Source: Deltaproteobacteria bacterium (GTDB taxonomy: Bacteria; UBA10199; JADGCS01). From it: a stretch of DNA of 44,468 nt. Shown here piece after piece: positions 33,709-42,176 of the stretch. The notes beneath the pieces are model-generated. The model saw nothing but the letters and a program-made list of their open reading frames with translations. It was not told the origin of the DNA and did not search any database. The position numbers and the translations under genes are program-made. The stretch covers positions 1-44,468 of the forward strand of contig JADGCS010000026.1 of assembly GCA_015228875.1 (NCBI GenBank), written 5' to 3'. Numbering within the stretch: the first letter of the stretch is position 1; each line of letters opens with the position of its first letter.

Positions 33709-33750
33709 AACCCTGCCTTTAAGCCAAAGGAAGATGGGCAGGGGGTTTTT
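33709..33750 (+). terminator. Terminator-like hairpin in the leader of the 320-aa gene
   Basis: AACCCTGCC pairs with GGGCAGGGGGTT around an 18-nt loop and is followed by TTTTT. No plus-strand gene precedes it for 1.8 kb, since trhP is on the minus strand. It ends 13 bp before the AGGAGG ribosome site of the next gene, so a transcription attenuator is a reasonable reading. Confidence 0.6.
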
Positions 33751-33773
33751 AAGGGGTCAACCAGGAGGCTATG

Positions 33774-34736
33774 ATGGATTTATTACCGGTGACAGGTTGT
33801 GAGTCGGGGCATGAGTGCGTACAGACAGAATGTGATCTTTCGCTTGTGACACTCAATGATCAAACATACCGTGTCATGATCAAAGACGGAGACCGTTATA
33901 TTGGTGATGTTGACGGTGACGGAAAAAAAGATGAGTGGCGCGGGCGGTTTAATGCGTTGAGCCCGTTTGGTGTGGGCGAGTTCAGATTTAATGTCGGTGA
34001 GCCGGGTGTGCGTCCCGCGTCGTTTTGTTCCGCAAACGGGAGCGCAGAGCCGTATCATCTTGGAGAGCGCGTGGATGTGGCACAGGGTCGTGATGATGTT
34101 GTGTATGATCAAACCATCGCGGGGTGGAGCCTCACAGCGGCAAAGGGCGAGCAGTCGGTCCTGCCCCATCACATACTTGTCAGCATCAACTTTTATACAC
34201 GACCACTTGATGAGGGGGGTGGCGCTTTCCATAACGTCGACGATATTATACTTGAGTCTCACCCTGCATTAAACACCAACGGATACCGCGATGTCTCGTC
34301 GGAGTTTTCATTAAGGTTTGCAAAGTCATCCCTGGATTTTGATTACAGAGGCCTCCTCTCCGTGCCCCCAGCGCAGAGAAAAACAATGCAATACCGCAAT
34401 GAAGTGCGTGATGTGATGCAGCGGTACTTTAAACTTATCAAAGACATTTATGCATTCTGGCCGATTGTGATTACAGCGAGGCGCAATGGTGATTTTCACT
34501 CTTACCCCGATGTGATACTGGAGTATGATGACCGTGTTTACACGGGCCTTGTCAACGAGATGTGGCAGAACAGTCTTAAACTTCTCAGGGATTACGAGGC
34601 GGCAAATGCAGATAACAAGGGGTTGCGCCGCGAGCTTGTTGGCGAACTTTATCACCGTATCCAGTTTTCTGACTTGTCATGGGAATCCTTTTTTTACCGT
34701 GATCTTGCGGACTCTGTGAGAAAAGAATCATTCTAA
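33774..34736 (+). CDS. Protein of unknown function with one EF-hand-like loop
   Basis: 320 aa from ATG 33774, five nt after a consensus AGGAGG; ATG 33771 is also possible but too close to it. No signal peptide is visible. Residues about 46-58 read GDVDGDGKKDEW, a canonical DxDGDG Ca-binding loop of the dockerin/EF-hand/VCBS kind. The first part has five Cys within 95 residues. The C-terminal third is helical and basic. I recognise no family. Terminator structures lie on both sides, so it is a single-gene unit. Confidence 0.75.
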   Translation: MDLLPVTGCESGHECVQTECDLSLVTLNDQTYRVMIKDGDRYIGDVDGDGKKDEWRGRFNALSPFGVGEFRFNVGEPGVRPASFCSANGSAEPYHLGERVDVAQGRDDVVYDQTIAGWSLTAAKGEQSVLPHHILVSINFYTRPLDEGGGAFHNVDDIILESHPALNTNGYRDVSSEFSLRFAKSSLDFDYRGLLSVPPAQRKTMQYRNEVRDVMQRYFKLIKDIYAFWPIVITARRNGDFHSYPDVILEYDDRVYTGLVNEMWQNSLKLLRDYEAANADNKGLRRELVGELYHRIQFSDLSWESFFYRDLADSVRKESF

Positions 34737-34737
34737 C

Positions 34738-34757
34738 AGGTGAGGAACCACTCACCT
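34738..34757 (+). terminator. Short hairpin after the 320-aa gene
   Basis: AGGTGAG-gaacca-CTCACCT is a perfect 7-bp stem starting 2 bp after the stop codon. No T-run follows immediately; it may add to termination with the structures that follow. Confidence 0.5.
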
Positions 34758-34831
34758 CCCTCCATTTTCTATTTTCTAATGCCATTTTCATTAGAGATTT
34801 TTGAAAATGGAAAATTGAAAATAGAGGGAGG
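34755..34831. repeat. Imperfect inverted repeat of an A/T-rich block
   Basis: CCTCCCTCCATTTTCTATTT (34755 onward) faces GAAAATTGAAAATAGAGGGA (about 34810-34829). A perfect inner hairpin TCTAATG-ccatttt-CATTAGA is at 34775-34795. The whole folds into one long stem. It may be a small palindromic element inserted between gene and terminator. Confidence 0.65.
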
Positions 34832-34854
34832 CTGTCTAAATCGACAGCCTCTTT
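34828..34854 (+). terminator. Intrinsic terminator
   Basis: GAGGCTGTC-taaatc-GACAGCCTC followed by TTT. A 9-bp GC-rich perfect stem, the most convincing terminator of this intergenic region. Confidence 0.75.
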
Positions 34855-34952
34855 GATACAGGTCGTCCTTACAGTCAGTCATGTAAAAAAAAACAAAAAA
34901 AGATGACAACCTTTGCCTGATATGTTCGATAGTCTGACAAAGGAGATTGCTT

Positions 34953-35435
34953 ATGTATATTACAACAAATGCACCGGGGTTTAATGCAATGACAAACTTT
35001 GCGGGCCTTGCCCCGCTAAGTAAGTCTGGTGTTGCGCTTCCTCGAGGGGTACATGGTGCTCATAACAGAGGCGGGGCGTTTGCTTTAGGCCCTGTTCCCT
35101 TTCGTCCGGTTTTAATTGTTGCAAGGCCTGTGGTGACCACCCTCTGGGCCGCGAAAAAAGGGCATCAGCCCGAGGGCCCTTTTGGCGATCTCGATCCGGT
35201 GACAGATAGACGGAGGCGCAGGGATGACGGCATTGGTTGGGGCTATGATGGTAATCCCCATGATGGCGGTGTCGATCAGGGCGGCGATGTCGATAACAGC
35301 GGGGGTGTAGGTTGGGATAATGGCGGCGACCCTTATGATGGCGGGGTATCATTTGGCAGCGCTTTTCATGTGCCCTGGTTTGGAATAAAAAACTACCTTG
35401 GCGTTGCTCCCCGTCGACCGGTACGTCTCGCTTAA
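34953..35435 (+). CDS. Gly/Asp-rich small protein, unknown
   Basis: 160 aa from ATG 34953 with AAAGGAG about 8 nt upstream. Residues 85-140 are a low-complexity Gly/Asp tract with near-repeats (DDGIGWGYDGNPHDGGVDQG then GWDNGGDPYDGGVSFG). The flanks contain hydrophobic stretches but no clear signal peptide. The tract could bind Ca or be an extended surface segment. A good terminator follows. I recognise no family; coding is supported by ribosome site, length and flanking terminators. Confidence 0.65.
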   Translation: MYITTNAPGFNAMTNFAGLAPLSKSGVALPRGVHGAHNRGGAFALGPVPFRPVLIVARPVVTTLWAAKKGHQPEGPFGDLDPVTDRRRRRDDGIGWGYDGNPHDGGVDQGGDVDNSGGVGWDNGGDPYDGGVSFGSAFHVPWFGIKNYLGVAPRRPVRLA

Positions 35436-35465
35436 AATACTTTTCAAATATATGTCTTGTTTAAG

Positions 35466-35493
35466 GCCACTCGTCAGAAGTGGCTTTTTTTTT
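35466..35493 (+). terminator. Intrinsic terminator
   Basis: GCCACT-cgtcaga-AGTGGC followed by nine T. It lies 30 bp after the Gly/Asp-rich gene. The rest of the 400 bp up to nrdJ is AT-rich and holds the NrdR and DnaA sites listed separately, with no further gene. Confidence 0.85.
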
Positions 35494-35689
35494 AAAAAAA
35501 ACGCAAAAGATTACGCGAAATAGCGCAAAGAAAAAATGTCAAATTAATTTTTTTATAAAATCACAACATTTTGAAAATACTTATTAAATCCTGAATAACA
35601 AACGACGAGGAGACGGGGGTCTTTTTTGTTGAAAAATTTTTTTCGTCAAAACAGGGTGTTATTGATTGAAGAGATTAATCACTTGTTAA

Positions 35690-35737
35690 ACACAATATGT
35701 TGTGATCTACTCCTGCGGCAGGCACAATATGTTGTGT
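35690..35737 (+). promoter_or_regulatory. Two NrdR boxes upstream of nrdJ
   Basis: ACACAATATGTTGTGA (35690-35705) and GCACAATATGTTGTGT (35722-35737) both fit the NrdR box consensus (near ACACWATATATWGTGT). They start 32 bp apart, about three helical turns, the usual spacing of paired NrdR sites. NrdR is the ATP/dATP-sensing repressor of ribonucleotide reductase genes. They lie about 160-205 bp before the nrdJ start. Confidence 0.9.
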
Positions 35738-35756
35738 GGTTCGTGTTGTTGATATC

Positions 35757-35765
35757 TGTGGATAA
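35757..35765 (-). promoter_or_regulatory. DnaA box upstream of nrdJ
   Basis: TGTGGATAA is the exact complement of the consensus DnaA box TTATCCACA. It is 20 bp after the second NrdR box. DnaA control of ribonucleotide reductase is known in E. coli (nrdAB). A single 9-mer can also occur by chance, so this is suggestive only. Confidence 0.55.
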
Positions 35766-35894
35766 CTGTGCAGTTTTATGAAATTCAAGGGCAATTATTC
35801 TGAATAACCCTGTGGGAAAAATGTCAATAAGTTGTTGGTTTCTAACACCATGATTTTATTTTATTTTTTCGATGTTTCTTAGAAGGGGGAGGGC

Positions 35895-38800
35895 ATGAAG
35901 GTCAAAAGAGTTTTTACAAAAAAAGAGGGGACACCGTACGATGGTTTTAAGTTTGTCTCGCGTGTGAGCGAGGTCAAGAATCCCGATGGGTCTATTGTCT
36001 TTCACATGGATAACGTCAAGGTCCCAGAGCAATGGTCACAGGTGGCCACCGATGTCCTCGCTCAAAAATATTTTAGAAAGGCGGGTGTGCCCCTTGTCGA
36101 TGAAGCGGGAAAGGCCGTGCTCAACGAAAACGGCAGACAGAAAACAGGGGCAGAAAATGACGCGAGGCAGGTCTTTAAAAGGCTTGCAGGCTGCTGGCGG
36201 TCTTGGGGCGAAAAGTTCGGTTACTTCGATTCGTCAGAAGATGCCGATACCTTTTACGACGAGGTCGTTTACATGCTTGCCGCCCAGATGGGCGCGCCCA
36301 ACAGCCCCCAGTGGTTTAATACAGGGCTGCACTTTGCCTACGGCATCGATGGTCCAAGCCAGGGGCATTACTATGTCGATCCCGAATCCAAAGAGCTGAC
36401 ACGGTCGGCAAGCTCTTACATGCGCCCGCAGCCCCACGCGTGCTTTATCCAGTCTATCAGCGACGACCTTGTCAACGAGGGCGGCATCATGGACCTCTGG
36501 ACCAAAGAGGCCAGGCTCTTTAAGTACGGTTCGGGTACCGGGACCAACTTTTCAAACATCCGCGCCAAGGGCGAAAGCCTCTCTGGTGGGGGAAAATCCT
36601 CCGGTCTCATGAGTTTTCTCAAAATAGGAGACGCCTCCGCGGGTGCCATAAAATCAGGGGGCACAACCCGACGTGCTGCAAAGATGGTGGTGATCGATGT
36701 CGATCATCCCGACATACAAGAATTTGTCAACTGGAAGGTTGTCGAAGAACAAAAAGTGGCGAGCCTGGTCACGGGCTCACAAATCATCAAGGAACAGCTT
36801 AACCATATCCTTAACGCGTGTCAGGACAAAGAACTCAAAGATGACCGCTTTAATCCCAAAAAAAATCCCAGACTCAAAAAGGCCATGGCAGCGGCACAAC
36901 GGTTAAGGATACCCCCAAATTATATTTTCAGGATCATCCAGTTTGCCAGACAGGGTTTTACCAGCGTCGATTTTCAGGACTACAACACCGACTGGAATTC
37001 AAAGGCATACGAGACCGTATCGGGACAAAACGCCAACAATACGGTCCGTATCAACAACGATTTTATGCGGGCCGTGAGCAGCGGGAGTGAGTTTTCCCTT
37101 AAGGGTCGTATCGATGCAGGCTTTATAAAGACCATCAAGGCCAAGGATCTCTGGGATCAAATCTGCTACGCCGCGTGGAGCTGTGCCGACCCCGGTCTGC
37201 AGTTTGATACCACCATCAACGAGTGGCACACCTGCCCCAATGACGGGAGAATCAACGCCAGTAACCCCTGCAGCGAGTACATGTTTCTCGATGACACGGC
37301 CTGCAATCTGGCAAGCCTTAACCTTGTCAAATTTTATGATTCCAAAAACAATAAATTCAAACTCACCGAGTACAGACACGCCATCAGGTTATGGACGATC
37401 ATCCTCGAGATCTCGGTCCTCATGGCGCAGTTCCCTTCAAAACTGATCGCACAAAAAAGTTACGAATTCAGAACACTCGGTCTTGGCTATGCCAATATCG
37501 GCGCACTTCTCATGCGCATGGGGCACGCCTATGGCAGCAAAAAGGCATTGAACATCACGGGCGCATTAACAGCCATACTCACCGGCGAGGCTTACGCAAC
37601 ATCTGCAGAAATGGCCAAGGAGCTGGGCCCTTTTCCAAAATACTACCGCAATCAGGAGCACATGCTGCGGGTCATTCGTAATCACCGCCGCGCGGCGTAT
37701 CATGCATCAGAAGAAGACTACGAAAACCTCACCATCATGCCGACGGCGATTGATCAAAACATGGAGCCCAAAGAGCTTCTCGAGGCGGCCCATCAGGCAT
37801 GGGACAGCGCCCTCGAAAACGGCAAACGCTACGGCTTTCGCAACGCGCAGGTGTCTGTTCTCGCACCTACGGGGACCATTGGGCTGGTGATGGACTGCGA
37901 CACCACCGGGATCGAACCCGACTTTGCCCTGGTCAAATTTAAAAAACTCGCGGGCGGTGGTTATTTTAAAATCATCAACGAGTCCGTCCCAAGCGCTCTC
38001 AAAAATCTCGGATATTCCAAGGCCGAGACACAGGAAATCATCAATTACTGCCGCGGCACCGGGACCCTAAAATCGGCCCCCTCCATCAATCACGAGACAT
38101 TATCCGCAAAGGGTTTTACCGCGGAGGTGTTGGAAAAAATAGAGGTTGCCCTTACACAGGCCTTTGACATCACCTTTATCTTTAACAAGCACACCTTGGG
38201 CGATGATTTTTTAAAAACCAAACTCAAACTCACAGATCAACAGCTTGATGACTTTGGCTTTAGCCTTCTTAATCATATCGGCTTTACCGACGAAGACATC
38301 GAAAAGGCCAACAACTATTGCTGCGGGACCATGACCATCGAGGGCGCCCCGCATCTTAAAAAAGATCACTACTCAATTTTTGATTGCGCGAGTCGCTGCG
38401 GCAGATACGGCACACGCTGTATTTCCACAGACGCGCACATCGAGATGATGGCGGCGGCGCAGCCGTTTATTTCGGGGGCCATCTCCAAGACCATCAACAT
38501 GCAGAATGACGCGACCATCGAGGCCGTCAGCCGCGCCTATTTTAAAAGCTGGGGTCTCATGCTCAAGGCCAATGCCCTTTACCGAGACGGGTCAAAGCTT
38601 TCTCAACCTCTTAATACTGTGACGGCCGATATTTTTGATACGATCGAAGAATATAAAGACGAGGCCCAGACCACGGTTATCAAAGAAGTCACAGAAAAAA
38701 TAGTCTACAGGTATCTTTCAAAGAGACGTGTTCTGCCCAACAGACGCGGCGGATACACCCAAAAGGCCGATGTTGGCGGTCACAAGGTGTATCTCAGGAC

Positions 38801-39431
38801 CGGAGAATTTAAAGACGGGTGCCTTGGCGAAATTTTTCTCGACATGCACAAAGAGGGGGCCGCCTTTCGAAGCCTGATGAACTGCTTTGCGATCGCCATC
38901 TCTATTGGCCTGCAGTACGGTGTTCCTCTCGAAGAATTTGTAGAGGCATTTACATTCACCCGCTTCGAACCCAACGGGATTGTCAAGGGACACGACAATA
39001 TCAAAATGGCCACATCCGTGATCGACTGGATCTTCAGAGACCTCGCGATGAATTACCTCGGTCGTTTTGATCTTGTGCATGTCAAACCCGAAGACATCAT
39101 CAACACCACCGTGGGTGAACACCGCAGGGAAGACGAAGTATCAGAACACAAAAGCTCTTTTGTCAGGGGGAGTGATGAGCCTGTCAAACTGGTCAAAAGG
39201 GCCTATGCAGAGGTACAGGATGTCGGCGGCGGACTGCAAGAGGTCATCAGCAGCCCTGCAAATCTGCGTTTGCAGGTTTCCCAGACAACCACAAGCGAAA
39301 AACACTTTAAAGAGGCAAAGCTTAAAGGCTACGAGGGTGACCCCTGTCCCGACTGCGGGCAGTTCACTCTTTTAAGAAATGGATCCTGTCTCAAGTGCGA
39401 TTCCTGCGGGGCAACAACGGGTTGTTCGTGA
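35895..39431 (+). CDS. nrdJ: Adenosylcobalamin-dependent (class II) ribonucleotide reductase
   Basis: 1178 aa, the long NrdJ form, with a purine-rich ribosome site (AAGGGGGAGGG) before ATG 35895. It reduces ribonucleotides to deoxyribonucleotides using a cobalamin-derived radical, with or without oxygen. Visible: redox Cys183 in HACFIQ, phosphate-site loop [25 protein letters not shown], and the finger-loop radical site NPCSE (Asn457, Cys459, Glu461). [20 protein letters not shown] and a C-terminal zinc-ribbon or redox tail (CPDCG...CLKCDSCG) follow. An insertion of about 60 residues near 305-365 is typical of the long subfamily. NrdR boxes upstream give its likely control. No nrdA/B or nrdD is in the window. 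Confidence 0.96.
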   Translation: MKVKRVFTKKEGTPYDGFKFVSRVSEVKNPDGSIVFHMDNVKVPEQWSQVATDVLAQKYFRKAGVPLVDEAGKAVLNENGRQKTGAENDARQVFKRLAGCWRSWGEKFGYFDSSEDADTFYDEVVYMLAAQMGAPNSPQWFNTGLHFAYGIDGPSQGHYYVDPESKELTRSASSYMRPQPHACFIQSISDDLVNEGGIMDLWTKEARLFKYGSGTGTNFSNIRAKGESLSGGGKSSGLMSFLKIGDASAGAIKSGGTTRRAAKMVVIDVDHPDIQEFVNWKVVEEQKVASLVTGSQIIKEQLNHILNACQDKELKDDRFNPKKNPRLKKAMAAAQRLRIPPNYIFRIIQFARQGFTSVDFQDYNTDWNSKAYETVSGQNANNTVRINNDFMRAVSSGSEFSLKGRIDAGFIKTIKAKDLWDQICYAAWSCADPGLQFDTTINEWHTCPNDGRINASNPCSEYMFLDDTACNLASLNLVKFYDSKNNKFKLTEYRHAIRLWTIILEISVLMAQFPSKLIAQKSYEFRTLGLGYANIGALLMRMGHAYGSKKALNITGALTAILTGEAYATSAEMAKELGPFPKYYRNQEHMLRVIRNHRRAAYHASEEDYENLTIMPTAIDQNMEPKELLEAAHQAWDSALENGKRYGFRNAQVSVLAPTGTIGLVMDCDTTGIEPDFALVKFKKLAGGGYFKIINESVPSALKNLGYSKAETQEIINYCRGTGTLKSAPSINHETLSAKGFTAEVLEKIEVALTQAFDITFIFNKHTLGDDFLKTKLKLTDQQLDDFGFSLLNHIGFTDEDIEKANNYCCGTMTIEGAPHLKKDHYSIFDCASRCGRYGTRCISTDAHIEMMAAAQPFISGAISKTINMQNDATIEAVSRAYFKSWGLMLKANALYRDGSKLSQPLNTVTADIFDTIEEYKDEAQTTVIKEVTEKIVYRYLSKRRVLPNRRGGYTQKADVGGHKVYLRTGEFKDGCLGEIFLDMHKEGAAFRSLMNCFAIAISIGLQYGVPLEEFVEAFTFTRFEPNGIVKGHDNIKMATSVIDWIFRDLAMNYLGRFDLVHVKPEDIINTTVGEHRREDEVSEHKSSFVRGSDEPVKLVKRAYAEVQDVGGGLQEVISSPANLRLQVSQTTTSEKHFKEAKLKGYEGDPCPDCGQFTLLRNGSCLKCDSCGATTGCS

Positions 39432-39504
39432 GTGGGGTGGATGGGTATTGGTAGTTCGTAGTTCGTAATTCGTAATTCGTTTTATTGCAATCGCCAAAGG
39501 CAGG

Positions 39505-39966
39505 ATGAAGAAGCTCGATTTTATTTTTGTCGGCCAGTCAAAAGACCCCTGTTTTGGGGGGCTCGAAAAAAATTACCACACACGGATTAAAAGGTATGTC
39601 GATTCAGAAATAATTTTCGTTAAAGACAGCCCCGAAAAAAACGTCGCACTCAAAATAAAAAAAGAATCCGAGGCGCTCCTTGCAAAAATCAAGGCCGGTG
39701 ATTGTGTGGTTGTCTGTGATGAACACGGCAGGGCCCTTGATACAAGGGCATTTGCGGGTAATCTGCAAGACTGGATCGCACGCAGCCAGCGGGTTGTTTT
39801 TGTGGTGGGAGGGGCCTATGGTATGTCGGAGGCGTTGATCAACAAAGGGCAGTGCAAGATCAAACTCTCCGAGATGACCCTGCCTCACGAACTCGCGCGG
39901 GTACTTTTATTAGAGCAGGTGTACCGCGGATTTTCGATCCTGCGCGGTGAAAAGTATCACCATTAG
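39505..39966 (+). CDS. rlmH: 23S rRNA pseudouridine1915 N3-methyltransferase RlmH
   Basis: 153 aa, typical RlmH length. It is a SPOUT-class enzyme that methylates pseudouridine 1915 in helix 69 of 23S rRNA. Visible: KLDFIFVGQSKDPCF at the start, GDCVVVCDEHGRALDTRAFA, the SAM knot VVFVVGGAYGMSEA and the C-terminal signature MTLPHELARVLLLEQVYRGF ending in GEKYHH. The intergenic run before it has four TTCGTA-like repeats (39452-39480). Its last bases overlap the convergent RhuM gene by 4 nt. Confidence 0.96.
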   Translation: MKKLDFIFVGQSKDPCFGGLEKNYHTRIKRYVDSEIIFVKDSPEKNVALKIKKESEALLAKIKAGDCVVVCDEHGRALDTRAFAGNLQDWIARSQRVVFVVGGAYGMSEALINKGQCKIKLSEMTLPHELARVLLLEQVYRGFSILRGEKYHH

Positions 39967-41012
39967 CAAATCCTCTTGCCTTTTTTGTTGCTTGGCAGTT
40001 TTTTAACAAGCTTGTCAAAATCGCTTTCCTTGTTGGTTTCCTCGGTCAGCCGTAAAGTGCTGAACTTTTCGTATTCGCCCTCGGCCAACTCCCTTGCCAT
40101 TTCGTGTGAAACTTTACCGGCGTGGGTTAAAATGTCACGGTCGTTAACATTGAGAAAGGCATCGAGCTTGGCGATCCAGTCCGTCATGTGCATAGGAATG
40201 CGGCGCATCGCTTGGCCTGCGGCAAAGATTAAATATTGTTCCACCAAGTTGTTGAGGGCTGCCAGTTCATCCTCGTTTAAATAATTTTTGGCAATGATCA
40301 CATCCTGTTTGCGCACCTTGGAACCCCGCCAGTTTGTGAGCCCCATATTGGGGTTATCTGCCTTGGCACGGGATTGAACAATTTCAGCGGCAGTCTGGCC
40401 TGTAATAGCCCAGTGCATTTTATTCTGCACGGTCTTGAAGAAATCGATGCTGATTTCTTGCGTGGGGTCGTAGTCGATGCTGGTGGCGTAAATGTCGGTG
40501 ATTTTCTGGTAAAAGCGCCGCTCGGAGGTCCGAATATCCTGGATGCGGCGCGTGAGCTCTTCAAAATAATCGAAGGGCTGGTCGGGATTTTTAAGCCGCT
40601 CATCGTCAAGCACAAAACCCTTTATGATATATTCTTTGAGTTTCTGCGTGGCCCAAATACGAAAACGGGTGGCCACGGCACTTTTGATGCGGTAGCCAAC
40701 CGAAATGATGGCATCAAGATTGTAAAAGGCCAGATTACGATGCACATCACGACCGCCTTCTTTTCGAACTACCGAGAAATCCTCGGCAGTTGCCTTTGGC
40801 TGTAACTCACCGTCATCATAGATATTTTTTAGGTGAAGGGATATATTATCAGTGGAGCACTGAAACAGCTTGGCCATATCAACTTGCGTGAGCCACACGG
40901 TTTCGTTTTCCAGCCGCACATCGATTTTAATCTCTCCGTCCTCGGTGGAATAAACTAGGAATTGGCCTTTGCCACCGACTGTAGAAACACTGGTTGTTTT
41001 TTTGATGTTCAT
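39963..41012 (-). CDS. RhuM-family protein, intact copy
   Basis: 349 aa from ATG 41012, with GGAG 8 nt upstream. It matches the Virulence_RhuM family throughout: GQFLVYSTEDGEIKIDVRLE, TVWLTQVDMAKLFQ (a helix-turn-helix-like start), YNLDAIISVGYRIKS, FRIWATQKLKEYI and KGFVLDDERLKN. The C-terminal half (about 150-349) has NYLNEDELAALNNLVEQYL. Named after an SPI-3 gene of Salmonella, the family is frequent beside type I restriction genes, and its function is not established. Its N-terminus resembles phage antirepressor (Bro/KilA-like) domains. It is strongly similar to the broken copy at 41338-42174, so the two are likely a duplication. Confidence 0.88.
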   Translation of the reverse strand: MNIKKTTSVSTVGGKGQFLVYSTEDGEIKIDVRLENETVWLTQVDMAKLFQCSTDNISLHLKNIYDDGELQPKATAEDFSVVRKEGGRDVHRNLAFYNLDAIISVGYRIKSAVATRFRIWATQKLKEYIIKGFVLDDERLKNPDQPFDYFEELTRRIQDIRTSERRFYQKITDIYATSIDYDPTQEISIDFFKTVQNKMHWAITGQTAAEIVQSRAKADNPNMGLTNWRGSKVRKQDVIIAKNYLNEDELAALNNLVEQYLIFAAGQAMRRIPMHMTDWIAKLDAFLNVNDRDILTHAGKVSHEMARELAEGEYEKFSTLRLTEETNKESDFDKLVKKLPSNKKGKRIC

Positions 41013-41070
41013 GATGCCAACTCCAAAAGTTCAAAATACAAGCTTCATAAGCGGTAGATTTCAGGATAGT

Positions 41071-41337
41071 TGACGCCTGAACAAATTTTTCAGGCCGCCA
41101 ATTTCATATCGGCGACAGAACTCCTTTGCAAGTGATTTAAACATACTTCATCGATATAATCCCAATTACGTATTGCTCCACTCCACCTGTTTGGATTTTT
41201 TTGTCTTGCCTCTTCATACACTTTTTTTCTTTTCATCAAAATTTCTTTATCCTGACCCAGATGTCTTTGTGATGGAGTTACAAACTTGATGCCGCTGTGA
41301 AGGTGTGTATTGTTGTACCAGTCAACAAATCCTTCCG
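41071..41337 (-). mobile_element. IS3-family transposase 3' end remnant
   Basis: Minus-strand reading SEGFVDWYNNTHLHSGIKFV continues through PSQRHLGQDKEIL and NPNRWSGAIRNWDYIDEV to LAA and a TGA at 41092-41090. This is the conserved C-terminus of an IS3-family OrfB integrase. TGACGCCTGAACAAATTTTT at 41071 onward looks like the element's terminal repeat. Only about 80 codons remain, and the left end plus catalytic DDE region are missing, so it is inert. It joins directly to the second RhuM gene. Confidence 0.9.
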
Positions 41338-42174
41338 ATCAAGTTGAGCAATCCAGTCCTTCATGTGCATCGGCTCATGACTCATGGCTTTGACTTCCGC
41401 GAGGTCAAAATAGGCGGAGACAATATTGTTGAGTTTTTTAAGCTCATTTTCCTTAAGGTAATTTTTAGCTATGCCGATATCTTTTTTTGTGACTTCTCCG
41501 CCAGAAAAAGTAAGCAGCCCCATAAATGGTTCCCCGGCATTCGCTCTTTTGGCAATAATTTCTGCCGCCGTGTGACCGTGGGCGGCGTAATGAAGCTTAT
41601 TTTGGACGATCTTGAAGAACTGAATCGATTCACTGGCTCTTGGATCATAGTCCTGACTGGTGGCGTATAGATCGAGCACTTGCCGGTACAGCACCTTTTC
41701 GCTGCTGCGAATGTCGCGAATGCGGTCGAGCAGCTCTTTCCAGTACTGACCGCCGCCGGTACCTTTCAAGCGCTCGTCATCAAGGACGAAACCCTTCACA
41801 ATAAATTCTTTGAGCTTTTGCGTGGCCCAGATACGAAAGCGGGTGGCCACGGCACTTTTGATGCGGTAACCAACCGAGATAATCATATCGAGGCTGTAAT
41901 AGTCGAGGTTCCTCTGGACGTCGCGGTTGCCTTCCTTGCGAACTGTCAAGATTTCCTTGACAGTTGCCTCCGGCGTAAGCTCTGATTCTTCAAGGACATT
42001 TTGGATATGGAGGCTGATGTTCTGCTTGGTTGTCTGGAAGAGATCAGCCATGAGTTGTTGGGTTAGCCAGACAGTCTCGCTCTCCAAACGCACATCAATT
42101 TTAATCTCGCCATCCTCGGTGGAATAGACAAGAAATTGTCCTTTGCCGCTGGTGGTTGTAAGTTTTTTGCTCAT
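41338..42174 (-). pseudogene. RhuM-family protein, truncated by IS3 end
   Basis: About 279 codons of genuine RhuM sequence from ATG 42174 (MSKKLTTTSGKGQFLVYSTE). It stops matching its paralogue after MHMKDWIAQLD, exactly at the IS3 junction. The frame then reads out-of-frame IS sequence to a stop at 41278. The intact paralogue has about 70 more residues, so the C-terminal domain is lost. The first 279 residues keep the family motifs (VWLTQQLMADLFQ, SLDMIISVGYRIKS). It starts 2 nt after the HsdR-S24 stop, so it belonged to that operon. Confidence 0.88.
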
Positions 42175-42176
42175 AG

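Noticed and set aside
34981-35352. Minus-strand ORF rich in His/Arg opposite the Gly/Asp-rich gene
   Set aside because: Its composition is the complement of the Gly/Asp tract. It has no ribosome site, while the plus-strand gene has one.
39450-39482. TTCGTA-type tandem run as a regulatory array
   Set aside because: Four imperfect 7-8-bp units before rlmH look like simple-sequence slippage. Nothing supports a binding function.
41278-41340. A novel C-terminus for the second RhuM protein
   Set aside because: The last 20 residues come from IS3 sequence read out of frame, so the extension is an artefact of the junction.
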